64,000 bases of DNA from Thiorhodospira sibirica ATCC 700588 (lineage in GTDB: Bacteria > Pseudomonadota > Gammaproteobacteria > Ectothiorhodospirales > Ectothiorhodospiraceae). The stretch is from contig NZ_MU255056.1 in assembly GCF_000227725.2 (NCBI RefSeq), positions 2,158,511 through 2,222,510 on the forward strand, read 5' to 3'. Below the pieces are notes generated by a model that did no database searches, was not told the DNA's origin, and was given only the letters and a program-made list of their open reading frames with translations. The stretch's first letter is position 1, and each line of letters begins with the position of its first letter. The translations under genes and the position numbers were made by a program. Shown piece after piece: positions 8,980 through 17,545 of the stretch.

Positions 8980-9020
8980 CCGCCGTCGCTTGGGGCGGCG
9001 CCCCAGCCCAGGGGCGGATC

Positions 9021-9503
9021 TTAATCTTTACCCGCCAGCAGGCGATCCAGGCGCTGTTGTTCCTCGGGGGTTAAGGTTGCTGCGTTGTGCGTCTGTGCGG
9101 TTTTATCACGGCTGCGGCTGCGCAGTACCCAGAATAAGGCGCCCAGGGCGATGATGAGCAGGATGATGGGGCCAAACCACAGGGCATAGGTCAGCGGACT
9201 CATGCGCGGACGATACAGGACAAATTCGCCGTAGCGGCTGACCATGTAGTCCACCACCTGTTCGCGTTCGGCGCCTTCCTTGACCATGCCGTAGATCTGG
9301 TTGCGCAGGTCGATGGCCAGCGGCGCGTTGGAATCAAACAGGCTTTCATTCTGGCAGACGGTGCAGCGCAGCTCACGCACCAGTGACTGATAACGCATTT
9401 CCTGTTCCGGATTCTCAAAGATCAGGATTTCGCGTGCGCCCAGCGGCTGCATCAGTACACCGATGACCAGCAGCAGAGCGCTTAACAGCAGGAGGGATTT
9501 CAC
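9021..9503 (-). CDS. ccmH: cytochrome c maturation protein CcmH
   Basis: 160 residues: a signal peptide/anchor, then the redox motif LRC47-TV-C50QNES, then a C-terminal membrane helix (about 105-128) and a short charged tail. It reduces or holds apocytochrome c cysteines in the periplasm so heme can be attached. This is the single-domain form. No ccmI or TPR part follows, because the next gene is convergent. The gene overlaps ccmG by 4 bases and ends the ccm run. Confidence 0.95.
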   Translation of the reverse strand: MKSLLLLSALLLVIGVLMQPLGAREILIFENPEQEMRYQSLVRELRCTVCQNESLFDSNAPLAIDLRNQIYGMVKEGAEREQVVDYMVSRYGEFVLYRPRMSPLTYALWFGPIILLIIALGALFWVLRSRSRDKTAQTHNAATLTPEEQQRLDRLLAGKD

Positions 9504-10045
9504 GAGGAGGGCACCTCTTCGGCCAGTAGCTGGTGATACAGAGGGATGATGGTGTCACGGGCAATCTGTGGACTGATCGGGCCGATGTGTTTGTAGCGGA
9601 TGATGCCCTGGCTATCCAGCAGGAAGGTTTCCGGGGTAGCGTAGACCCCCCAGTCAATCCCCACCAGGCCGCGCTCATCAAAGGCAATCGCGGTATAAGG
9701 GTCTTCACCGGCAGCGCGCAGATAGCGCAGGGCGTCATCGCGGGTATCGCGATAATTCAGGCCGTAAATGGGGATGCCGTATTTATCCAGCTCAACCAGT
9801 ACGCCATGCTCATGGCGGCAGGATACGCACCACGAGGCAAAGACATTAAGCAGCACCGGCTCGCCGAGTAAATCGGTATGACTGACCTGTTTTTCCGGGT
9901 CATGCAGCTCGGGCAGGCTAAACGCCGGCGCTGGTTGGCCGATCAAGGGCGAGGGAATCTCGCGGGGATTGAGGCTTAAGCCCACCCACAACAGGGCTAC
10001 GAGTACCACAAAGGCCAGCAGCGGCCACACAAAACGTAAACGCAT
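9500..10045 (-). CDS. ccmG: thiol:disulfide interchange protein CcmG/DsbE
   Basis: About 181 residues from the ATG that begins MRLRFVWPLL. An upstream in-frame start would run deep into ccmF and is unlikely. One N-terminal helix anchors a thioredoxin domain with the active site W-C73-VS-C76. It keeps the CcmH and apocytochrome thiols reduced in the periplasm. It starts 4 bases after the ccmF stop and overlaps ccmH, so it is part of the same transcript. Confidence 0.94.
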   Translation of the reverse strand: MRLRFVWPLLAFVVLVALLWVGLSLNPREIPSPLIGQPAPAFSLPELHDPEKQVSHTDLLGEPVLLNVFASWCVSCRHEHGVLVELDKYGIPIYGLNYRDTRDDALRYLRAAGEDPYTAIAFDERGLVGIDWGVYATPETFLLDSQGIIRYKHIGPISPQIARDTIIPLYHQLLAEEVPSS

Positions 10046-10049
10046 GGGA

Positions 10050-12065
10050 TTATCCTGTGCCTGAGGGCTTGGCGTTCGCCAAAACAGCGGGATCGGGGTG
10101 AGCAACGCTGGCCTGTGCGGTCTTGAGGCGATAGCGTCGATCTGCCGCCGCAATCAGTCCACCGAAGGTCATCAACAGACAGCCCAGCCACACCCAGTTC
10201 ATGTAGGGCTTGTAGTAGACCCGCGCAATCCATGAACCATCCGGCAAGGGTTCGCCCAGTGAGACATACAGATCACGAAAGATGCCGCGATTGAGCGAGG
10301 CCTGGGTCATGGGCATTTCCTGGCTCGGATAGTAGCGTTTTTCCGGGTACAGGGTAGGGAGCTGGCGTTCGCCATCAAAGACCGTGACCTCGCCCCGGTC
10401 GGCGACATAATTCGGCCCCTGCACACGGCTGATGCCTTCCAGACGGAAATCATAGCCCGCCACGGTGATGGTTTCGCCGATGCGCAGATGCACATCACGT
10501 TCCTGATCATAGCCGATGACGAAGGTGATTCCGACTACCATCAGCGCCATACCAAAATGCGCCAACTGCATGCCGACATAGCCAAGCCCAAGACGGCGCA
10601 CGCGCGGACTCTTAGCCTCATCATGCTCAGGCACAGGCGGTGTCTGACGCAGGCGCACAAAGACATCATGCACAATGGTGGCCATGATCCACAGGCCCAG
10701 GAAGGTGCCCATCGCCGCCAGCAAAGACCAGCTTCCCACCGCCAGCGGCCACAGCATCCCGACGACCAGACTGAAGGCCAGAATCAGGCGCAAACGCCGC
10801 AATACCTGTAGCGGATCGTCTTGTTTCCAGCGCACCGTGGGGCCAAAGCCCAACAGCAGCATCAGCGGCAGCATCAATGGCAAAAAGACACTTTCAAAGT
10901 ACGGCGGGCCGACCGAAATCTTGCCCAGCCCCAGGGCATCCAGTACCAGCGGGTAAATGGTCCCCAGCAAGACCGCCGCACAGGCAACCACCAAGATGAC
11001 ATTATTGAGCAACAGCCCGGTTTCGCGTGAAAACATCCCAAAGGAGCCGCCCAGGCCGACTTTGGGGCCGCGCCAGGCAAACAGGCTTAAAGAGATACCG
11101 ACCACCACCGCCATATAGCCCAGCAGATAGCTGCCGCGACTGGGGTCTACCGCAAAGGCATGTACTGAGGTGAGCACGCCGGAGCGCACCAGAAAGGCCC
11201 CGAGCAGGGTTAGCGAAAAGGTCAGAATGGCCAGCATCACCGTCCAGTTTTTGAAGGTGCCGCGTTTTTCGGTCACGGCCAGCGAATGCAGCAGGGCCGT
11301 GCCGGTCAGCCAGGGCATCAGGGAGGCATTTTCAACCGGGTCCCAAAACCACCAGCCGCCCCAGCCGAGTTCATAATAGGCCCACCAGCTCCCCAGCCCA
11401 ATGCCCAAGGTGAGAAAGGCCCAGGCCACCGCCGTCCAGGGTCGCGACCAGCGCGCCCACGCCGCATCCAGGCGACCACCCAGCAGGGCCGCAATGGCAA
11501 AGGCAAAGGGCACCACAAAGCCCACATAGCCCATGTATAGGGTCGGGGGATGGAAAATCAAACCAGGGTCTTGCAGCATCGGGTTGAGATCGCGGCCATC
11601 CAGCGGCGCGGGGATTAAACGCTCAAAGGGGCTGGAGGTGAATACCATAAAGCCGATAAAACCCACGGCAACCAGACCCATCACCCCCAGCACCCGTGCC
11701 AGCACATCGGCGGGCAGGCTGCGGCTGAATATCGAAACCATGACGCTCCAAAAGCCCAGCATCAAGGCCCACAGCAGCAAGGATCCCTCATGACCACCCC
11801 ACACCGCGGACAGCTGGTACTTCAAGGGCAAGGCCAGATTGGAGTGCGAGGCCACATAGGCCACGGAAAAATCATGGGTCAGGAAGGCGTGGGTGAGAAT
11901 CAGGTAGGCGATGAACAAAAAGACAAACTGCCCCCAGGCTGCACTGCGCCCCACCGCCATCAAGGCCTGATCGCCACGCGCTGCACCCAGCAAGGGCAAG
12001 ACGCCTTGTAACAGTGCTAAAATCAGCGCCAGAATCAGCGCCAGTAAACCAATCTCTGGCAACAT
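10050..12065 (-). CDS. ccmF: heme lyase subunit CcmF
   Basis: 671 residues, full length, with many membrane helices. The heme-handling tryptophan-rich motif is GGWWFWDPVENASLMPWL, flanked by conserved histidines, and a periplasmic domain lies near the C-terminus. With CcmH it moves heme from holo-CcmE onto the CXXCH motif of apocytochrome c. The ATG directly follows the ccmE stop and ccmG follows by 4 bases, giving a tightly packed operon. Confidence 0.97.
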   Translation of the reverse strand: MLPEIGLLALILALILALLQGVLPLLGAARGDQALMAVGRSAAWGQFVFLFIAYLILTHAFLTHDFSVAYVASHSNLALPLKYQLSAVWGGHEGSLLLWALMLGFWSVMVSIFSRSLPADVLARVLGVMGLVAVGFIGFMVFTSSPFERLIPAPLDGRDLNPMLQDPGLIFHPPTLYMGYVGFVVPFAFAIAALLGGRLDAAWARWSRPWTAVAWAFLTLGIGLGSWWAYYELGWGGWWFWDPVENASLMPWLTGTALLHSLAVTEKRGTFKNWTVMLAILTFSLTLLGAFLVRSGVLTSVHAFAVDPSRGSYLLGYMAVVVGISLSLFAWRGPKVGLGGSFGMFSRETGLLLNNVILVVACAAVLLGTIYPLVLDALGLGKISVGPPYFESVFLPLMLPLMLLLGFGPTVRWKQDDPLQVLRRLRLILAFSLVVGMLWPLAVGSWSLLAAMGTFLGLWIMATIVHDVFVRLRQTPPVPEHDEAKSPRVRRLGLGYVGMQLAHFGMALMVVGITFVIGYDQERDVHLRIGETITVAGYDFRLEGISRVQGPNYVADRGEVTVFDGERQLPTLYPEKRYYPSQEMPMTQASLNRGIFRDLYVSLGEPLPDGSWIARVYYKPYMNWVWLGCLLMTFGGLIAAADRRYRLKTAQASVAHPDPAVLANAKPSGTG

Positions 12066-12518
12066 TTACAGTTCCTCAGGCGGCATCACGCGGGCCTGCT
12101 CACGCTGCGCCTGCTTGATGGCCTCAGCCGCTTCAGGCGGCATATAGGTTTCATCGTGTTTGGCCAGTACCTGATTGGCGTGGAAGACGCCTCCTTCCAG
12201 CAAACGCCCCACGGCAACCACCCCTTGTCCCTCACGAAACAGGTCCGGGAGAATGCCGTCAAATACTACTGGCACCACCGCCGCTGTATCGGTGACATTG
12301 AAGCTGACACGGATACCCTCGCGCTGCACACTGCCATCCTCGACCAGACCGCCGATGCGAAAGGCCCGATCCAGCGGAGCTTCTTGCGCCAGCACCTGTG
12401 AGGGGCTAAAGAAAAATACCAGATTATCGCGAAAGGCATTGAGGGTTAATGCCACAGCCAGCGACACCCCACCAAGCCCGACCAGTACCGCGACCAGGCG
12501 TTTAGTACGTTGTTTCAT
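12066..12518 (-). CDS. ccmE: heme chaperone CcmE
   Basis: 150 residues: an N-terminal anchor helix, an OB-fold body, and the heme-linking motif LAKHDETY with the covalent His at H121 and Tyr at Y125. It receives heme from the CcmABCD complex and hands it to CcmF. Its start overlaps the end of ccmD by 17 bases. Confidence 0.96.
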   Translation of the reverse strand: MKQRTKRLVAVLVGLGGVSLAVALTLNAFRDNLVFFFSPSQVLAQEAPLDRAFRIGGLVEDGSVQREGIRVSFNVTDTAAVVPVVFDGILPDLFREGQGVVAVGRLLEGGVFHANQVLAKHDETYMPPEAAEAIKQAQREQARVMPPEEL

Positions 12519-12687
12519 TGTCTTTTTTCTCCTGATCTATAAGCCGTGCCATGCGCTGCAAGCGCTTCGTAACGGCTTTACGCCGAGAATACAAAAACAG
12601 GATTTCGCCGATCAGCAGCAGCGCGGCAACACCATACGCACCCCAAACATAGGGCGCATGAACCCCCATCTGCAAAAACTCAGGCAT
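12502..12687 (-). CDS. ccmD: heme exporter subunit CcmD
   Basis: A 61-residue protein starting [19 protein letters not shown]. The aromatic start, one membrane helix (about 15-33) and basic tail ([13 protein letters not shown]) are typical of CcmD. It stabilises CcmE in the CcmABC complex and helps release holo-CcmE. It overlaps ccmC by 8 bases and ccmE by 17. A longer in-frame start exists inside ccmC but has no family support. Confidence 0.88.
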   Translation of the reverse strand: MPEFLQMGVHAPYVWGAYGVAALLLIGEILFLYSRRKAVTKRLQRMARLIDQEKKDNETTY

Positions 12688-13453
12688 GTGGCGTCTCCTT
12701 GGTACGGGGAAGATTGAGGCGTTCGCTGACCCAGGCGGCATGTTTTTCCCGTTCCAGCAACTCCAGGCGGGCCCGCGCCAGCACGGCGGCAATGGAATAC
12801 ATCCAATAGGCAAAAACCATCACAATCACGGTGAAAAACATGATAGCCGCCATGCTCGGCGCACTGGTGGCCTTGATGGTGGCACCTTGGTGCAGGGTAT
12901 TCCACCAATGCACGGAAAAATAGATGATCGGCACATTGATAATGCCCACCAGCGCCAATACCGCACTGGCATTGGCGGCACGCTGGCGATCCTCAATGGC
13001 CGCATGCAGGGCGATAAAACCCAGGTACATAAAAAACAATATCAATGAAGAGGTCAGACGCGCATCCCAGACCCAGAAGGCGCCCCAGGTCGGCTTGCCC
13101 CAAACGGCCCCGGTCCACAACGCCAAAAAGGCCATCAGTGCCCCGGTGGGGGCAATGGCCTTGGCCATGATTTCAGCGGTTTTGATGCGCCAGATCAGAC
13201 CCACGGCGGCATAAATCGCCATCACTACATACAAAAACATCGCCATCCAGGCACTGGGCACATGGATGAAGATGATGCGATAGCTGTTGCCTTGCTGATA
13301 ATCCGGCGGCGCGAGAACAAAGCCCATATACAAACCGACGACAAATAACACCGCTGCAAGGATGCCAAAGCCCCACACCAGCCGCCCGGTCAGATCATAA
13401 AACCGCGCCGGTGAGGCAAATTTAAACCATTGAATGGATTTTTCAGCCACCAA
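12680..13453 (-). CDS. ccmC: heme transporter subunit CcmC
   Basis: 257 residues, six membrane helices. It has the tryptophan-rich heme motif WGAFWVWD (123-130) and flanking histidines (FIH64VPSAW and H184 in SVHWWNTLHQG). It attaches heme to CcmE on the periplasmic side. Unlike most ccm operons it is separated from ccmB by about 180 bases of repeated hairpins. Confidence 0.96.
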   Translation of the reverse strand: MVAEKSIQWFKFASPARFYDLTGRLVWGFGILAAVLFVVGLYMGFVLAPPDYQQGNSYRIIFIHVPSAWMAMFLYVVMAIYAAVGLIWRIKTAEIMAKAIAPTGALMAFLALWTGAVWGKPTWGAFWVWDARLTSSLILFFMYLGFIALHAAIEDRQRAANASAVLALVGIINVPIIYFSVHWWNTLHQGATIKATSAPSMAAIMFFTVIVMVFAYWMYSIAAVLARARLELLEREKHAAWVSERLNLPRTKETPHA

Positions 13454-13490
13454 TCACCTCATCAAATCATGGAACGCCGCTTACCAGAGT

Positions 13491-13530
13491 GGCGGCATCT
13501 TCCAGATGCCGCTTCAAAAAAAGCGACAGC
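13491..13530. repeat. two-hairpin repeat family, copy 3
   Basis: GGCGGCATC, loop TTCCA, GATGCCGC, then a TTCAAAAAAA linker and AGCGACAGC. It is nearly identical to the copy 63 bases downstream, forming a tandem pair between ccmC and ccmB. Confidence 0.75.
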
Positions 13531-13553
13531 TAGACGCTGACGCTATATTACGC

Positions 13554-13593
13554 GGCGGCATCTTCCGGATGCCGCTTCAAAAAAAGCGACAGC
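13554..13593. repeat. two-hairpin repeat family, copy 4
   Basis: It differs from copy 3 only in the loop (TTCCG for TTCCA) within the 40-base core. A second AGC-rich hairpin follows each core, with different bases in the two copies. Confidence 0.75.
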
Positions 13594-13631
13594 CAGAAGC
13601 TGCCGCTAACGTGTGGCATAACCAACCGCAC

Positions 13632-14297
13632 TCAATCAAGCATGATACGCAAGGCTGCTGCGGTGGCCCACGGCGTGAGCATCACCGCCAGAATCAGCAA
13701 GGCCCCCAGCAGGGACAAATGCGCCTGTGCGCTCAGGCCATGCATCACCGCATCCACCGCCCCTGCGCCAAGAATCAACGTGGGCACATACAAGGGCAAA
13801 ATCAGCAGCGAGATCAGTACCCCGCCGCCGCGCAGCCCCAAGGTCAAGGCCGCCCCGATAGCCCCAATCAGACTGAGAATCGGGGTGCCGATGAGTAAGG
13901 CGATGGCCATCATGAGAATCTCCTCGCTCTGCAGACCCAGCTGGATTCCCAAAAGCGGCGAGATCAAGACCAGAGGCAACCCCGTGATCAGCCAGTGCGC
14001 CAGCACCTTAGAAAGCACCAGGAAGGCCAAAGGTTCCGGCGCGATCAATAATTGTTCCAGTGAGCCGTCGCGGTAATCGTCCATAAACAGGCGCTCCAGC
14101 GCCAGCATGGTCGCCAGCAGCGCGGCAACCCACAGCACCCCCGGTGCCAGAATGCGCAACAATTGCGGATCCGGGCCAACGCCCAGCGGAAACAGCGCAA
14201 CCACCACCACAAAGAAACCCACGACGGTCAAGGCATCCTGCGGACGGCGCAGCGCAAGGGTCAGGTCACGACGCAGCAAAGGCAGATTGATCAGCAT
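13632..14297 (-). CDS. ccmB: heme exporter permease CcmB
   Basis: 221 residues with six predicted helices. The family landmark is FMDDYRDGSLEQLLIAPEPL. It is the membrane partner of the ATPase CcmA in the CcmABCD complex that releases holo-CcmE. Its start overlaps the ccmA stop by 7 bases, showing coupled translation. It is followed by the repeat pair rather than directly by ccmC. Confidence 0.95.
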   Translation of the reverse strand: MLINLPLLRRDLTLALRRPQDALTVVGFFVVVVALFPLGVGPDPQLLRILAPGVLWVAALLATMLALERLFMDDYRDGSLEQLLIAPEPLAFLVLSKVLAHWLITGLPLVLISPLLGIQLGLQSEEILMMAIALLIGTPILSLIGAIGAALTLGLRGGGVLISLLILPLYVPTLILGAGAVDAVMHGLSAQAHLSLLGALLILAVMLTPWATAAALRIMLD

Positions 14298-14947
14298 TGT
14301 GCCGCACCCAGGTTAAGGGTTTTCACCGGCACGCCCACCTCAATGGTCTGATGGGTGGTCAACACCACCATTCCGCCCTGCCCCAGGTGATTTTGCAGCG
14401 CCTCCAGCACCAGGTCGATGACCTGCACATCCAGTGCCGTGTAAGGCTCATCCAGAATCCACAAAGGCCGCCCCTGCAAGAGCACACGCGCTAAGGCGAC
14501 ACGCCGCTTCTGACCTTGCGAGAGCACTTTAATCGGCAGGTCGGTGTACGCCCCCAAACCGATGCGCTCCAGCAGATCCTGCACCTTCTTTAAGGCGATA
14601 TGCCCACCGTTTAAGCGATGGCCAAACAACACATTTTCTTCAGCGGTGAGTTCATCTTTCAAACCGTTGTGATGACCCAGATAGGAAAAGCTGCCGGCAA
14701 ATTCCGTGTCAGTGGCACGAACATCACTGCCATACCAGCATACTCGGCCCGCCACCGGGCGTGTCAGACCGCACAGCACACGCAGCAAGGTGGTCTTGCC
14801 TGCGCCATTGCGCCCGCGCACATGCAAAATTTCGCCGGGATGGAGGGCAAAATCCAGTTGGCGAAACAAGGGGCGTTCACCGCGTTCTGCGGCCAGATCA
14901 ATGGCGTGCAAGGCTGGCGTCGGCGCCGTGCCTGAAGCATGTAGCAT
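14291..14947 (-). CDS. ccmA: heme exporter ATPase CcmA
   Basis: 218 residues from the start MLHASG. A further in-frame start 66 bases upstream is possible but adds a non-family extension. Walker A is GRNGAGKT (45-52), the ABC signature is LSQGQKRRVALARVLL, Walker B is LWILDEPYTALD, and the H-loop is TTHQ. It powers release of heme-loaded CcmE from CcmC/D. It is the first gene of the minus-strand ccm operon. Confidence 0.95.
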   Translation of the reverse strand: MLHASGTAPTPALHAIDLAAERGERPLFRQLDFALHPGEILHVRGRNGAGKTTLLRVLCGLTRPVAGRVCWYGSDVRATDTEFAGSFSYLGHHNGLKDELTAEENVLFGHRLNGGHIALKKVQDLLERIGLGAYTDLPIKVLSQGQKRRVALARVLLQGRPLWILDEPYTALDVQVIDLVLEALQNHLGQGGMVVLTTHQTIEVGVPVKTLNLGAAQC

Positions 14948-15056
14948 ATGAGAAGCATCTTGAAAATGGCAAAGAAGCGGAGCAAGCGGCATCACACCCA
15001 AGCCCCGGATCATCGCCCGAGGCTAGGGTGTGGCGTCGGGCATTGCGCGTATCGAG

Positions 15057-15326
15057 TTATTGCGGTGCGACAAACTCATCGGGCAAGGCAGAGCCGCTGC
15101 CGAAGAAAAATTTCTCCATCTCTTCTTCGATGAATTTGCGTGCCTTGGGGTCAATGGGGGTGAGACGATATTCATTGATCAGCATAGTCTGATGTTTGAT
15201 CCAGCGCTGCCAGGCTTCTTTTGAAACCTGTTCAAACACGCGCTTGCCCAATTCACCGGGATAAGGGGGGATTTCCAGCCCCTCGGCTTCTTTGCCCAGG
15301 AGTACACAATTCACCATACGCGCCAT
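15057..15326 (-). CDS. yggX: Fe(2+)-trafficking / oxidative-damage protection protein YggX
   Basis: 89 residues starting [10 protein letters not shown], with the conserved C7 and the family core [18 protein letters not shown], then [17 protein letters not shown]. It protects iron-sulfur enzymes and limits free iron. It lies directly downstream of mutY, the usual gammaproteobacterial pairing. MutY is itself a 4Fe-4S enzyme. An in-frame start eight codons upstream would overlap mutY and is less likely. Confidence 0.94.
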   Translation of the reverse strand: MARMVNCVLLGKEAEGLEIPPYPGELGKRVFEQVSKEAWQRWIKHQTMLINEYRLTPIDPKARKFIEEEMEKFFFGSGSALPDEFVAPQ

Positions 15327-15346
15327 TGCATCAAACCCTATGTTTA

Positions 15347-16405
15347 TCAATTATTTTGAAAAAGTTGTGCCAACAGATTGGCCACCGGGGCGGGGACCCC
15401 CACGGCGATGGCATCGCTATAGTTATACCAGAGCCAACCGCCCGCTTCCATGATTTTAGCCGGATCGTGCGCAAGCCCAAGCCATACCGGGGTGATTTTC
15501 CAACGAAAATGACTGAACACATGGGTAAAAGGTTCCCAGGCTTGCAGCGTCTGCGGCGCCGTGCCCAGATGCGCAAGACACCACGGCGTGACCTCATCGA
15601 GCTGTTCTACCTGCGGAAAGGCCCACAGACCGCCCCACAAACCGACCGGTGGGCGCTGCTGCAACAACACCCCCTGCGGCCCCTGAATCATCAGCATCAC
15701 CGTATGGCGCAGCGGCTGAGCACGCGCCTTGCGGGGCGTGGGCAGGCACTGTTGCTGTCCCGTAGCGCGAGCCTGACAATCCGCGTGGATCGGGCAGCGT
15801 GCGCACTGCGGACGGCTACGGCTACAAACCCCTGCCCCCAGATCCATGATTGCCTGCGTATACTCCGCAATACGCACCGTAGGCGTGTATTGCTCGGCCA
15901 AGGCCCATAAGGTATTCGCCACTGCCGTCTCGCCCGGCCAGCCGACAATCCCGCCATGTCGCGTCAACACCCGTTTCACATTGCCATCCAGAATGGCATA
16001 GCGCTGTTCAAAGGCCAGGGCCATGATCGCCCCGGCGGTTGAGCGCCCGATCCCTGGCAATGCCTGCACTTGGGCAAAATCTGCCGGCATCTGTCCGGCA
16101 TACTGATCGCGTAATTGCTGTGCCGCACGGTGCAAATGCCGCGCACGGGCATAATAGCCAAGCCCGCTCCAGTGCTCCAGCACCGCATCCAGTGGCGCAT
16201 CCGCCAAGGTGATAATCTCGGGAAAACGCGCCATAAAGCGCTCAAAATAGGGGATAACCGTGCGCACCTGGGTTTGCTGCAGCATAATCTCGGATACCCA
16301 CACCCGATAAGGTGTGCGCGGCTGCTGCCAGGGCAAATCATGGCGCCCGTGCTGATCAAACCAGGCCAGGATCTTGGAGGAAAAACTGAGTTCGTTGGTA
16401 AGCAT
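15347..16405 (-). CDS. mutY: A/G-specific adenine DNA glycosylase MutY
   Basis: 352 residues. The helix-hairpin-helix glycosylase core has the catalytic Glu in [10 protein letters not shown] and Asp in [13 protein letters not shown]. The HhH loop is [13 protein letters not shown]. The 4Fe-4S cluster cysteines follow the C-x6-C-x2-C-x5-C pattern ([17 protein letters not shown]). A C-terminal NUDIX-like domain recognises 8-oxoG. It removes adenine mispaired with 8-oxoguanine. The ATG was chosen over a TTG four codons upstream. Confidence 0.96.
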   Translation of the reverse strand: MLTNELSFSSKILAWFDQHGRHDLPWQQPRTPYRVWVSEIMLQQTQVRTVIPYFERFMARFPEIITLADAPLDAVLEHWSGLGYYARARHLHRAAQQLRDQYAGQMPADFAQVQALPGIGRSTAGAIMALAFEQRYAILDGNVKRVLTRHGGIVGWPGETAVANTLWALAEQYTPTVRIAEYTQAIMDLGAGVCSRSRPQCARCPIHADCQARATGQQQCLPTPRKARAQPLRHTVMLMIQGPQGVLLQQRPPVGLWGGLWAFPQVEQLDEVTPWCLAHLGTAPQTLQAWEPFTHVFSHFRWKITPVWLGLAHDPAKIMEAGGWLWYNYSDAIAVGVPAPVANLLAQLFQNN

Positions 16406-16484
16406 GGCGAGAGGCAAAAATATCCGCTCCTTGAGAAATCGTTATACACTATTGTCATTATCGCACTAAATCCGGAGGCGCTAG

Positions 16485-17534
16485 ATGACGACGACTCAGA
16501 CATACGGCTTGAGACAGCAAATCATTGAAATTTATGCCGGCGTATGGGGGGCGGCCCCTGATTGGCAGGGTCTGGATTATTGGTTTGAGGCTATAGACAG
16601 CGGCCGGATGAGCCGCATTGATATCGCCAGCAGTTTTTTTGAACAACCTCTGATTGCGGAAAAATATCAGGGATTGAGCGGCGATGCGCTGTTATTGGCC
16701 CTGTATCGTAATATCTTCAGAGTAGAAAGCCCGGATGCGGATGGCTTTAGGTATTGGCAGGGCGAGATCACTGCAAATCCGACCTTGCTGGGGTCGCAGA
16801 TCGGTACCCTGGTTATCCAGATGCTGGACGGGATGCGCGCCAACGCCGAGGCTGCAACGACCCAGACGTTGTATGATCGCTTTATCAGTGCCAGCGAGCA
16901 GTTTTATACACAACAAAAAGCCGCCAATATTCCGTCTTATGCGCAGATGCGTGATGCCGAGCAGGGAGCGTTTTTGCACATTGCGGCACAACTGACGACG
17001 GCGCTGGATGCCCAAAGCACCCCGGCACAAATCAACGCCTTAATCGCTAGCGCCATGGATGATCTGCGAGGGCTGTTTGATCAAGCGCCTGGGCCGGTGG
17101 CGATTCACATCGCACACAATGGGGTTGCCAACCAGACCTTAACGGGCAGCCCGGAACAAACAGACATCTTTGTATTTTCAATCCATGCGGATAACAGCGG
17201 GGCTTTTGCCGCGTTTGGACAGGCGCGCATTGCGCAGTATGAGCTGCGAGACGGTGATCTGATCCTGTTGATTGATGAGCAGAATCAGTGGAATCAGCTG
17301 GCACAGATTACCAATAATGTGCAACCGCAGGCGGGTAATGCCTTGATTGAATTCAATCATGATGTCGCGGAGACTGCGCATACACAGTCTTTGCAGATTC
17401 TCGGCGCCCAAACCAGCGGGCCTTTCGGGCAGCGTCTCACCGACATTCATAACGTGACATTTGTGCTGGAAACGGCGCAGGCCATTGAGGCCGCAGGCGG
17501 TGTCAATGCATATATCAATCATGTACTTATCTAA
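16485..17534 (+). CDS. DUF4214 domain protein, possibly surface or matrix related
   Basis: 349 residues, no signal peptide. The N-terminal half (about 5-140) matches DUF4214: YAGVWGAAPDWQGLDYWFEAI and LYRNIFRVESPDADGFRYWQGEI are two repeats of the 'A.D..G..YW' unit. The C-terminal half (about 200-349) is beta-rich and holds HIAHNGVANQTLTGSPEQTDIFVF, which resembles type I secreted repeat proteins but without the calcium-binding nonapeptides. DUF4214 occurs in large secreted proteins. What this small one does is not known. It is divergent from mutY and 11 bases before an HDOD regulator. Confidence 0.75.
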   Translation: MTTTQTYGLRQQIIEIYAGVWGAAPDWQGLDYWFEAIDSGRMSRIDIASSFFEQPLIAEKYQGLSGDALLLALYRNIFRVESPDADGFRYWQGEITANPTLLGSQIGTLVIQMLDGMRANAEAATTQTLYDRFISASEQFYTQQKAANIPSYAQMRDAEQGAFLHIAAQLTTALDAQSTPAQINALIASAMDDLRGLFDQAPGPVAIHIAHNGVANQTLTGSPEQTDIFVFSIHADNSGAFAAFGQARIAQYELRDGDLILLIDEQNQWNQLAQITNNVQPQAGNALIEFNHDVAETAHTQSLQILGAQTSGPFGQRLTDIHNVTFVLETAQAIEAAGGVNAYINHVLI

Positions 17535-17545
17535 GGGATTGTGGC

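Noticed and set aside
13491-13593. Two-unit CRISPR array
   Set aside because: Only two units with strong internal hairpins, and the same cores occur singly elsewhere.
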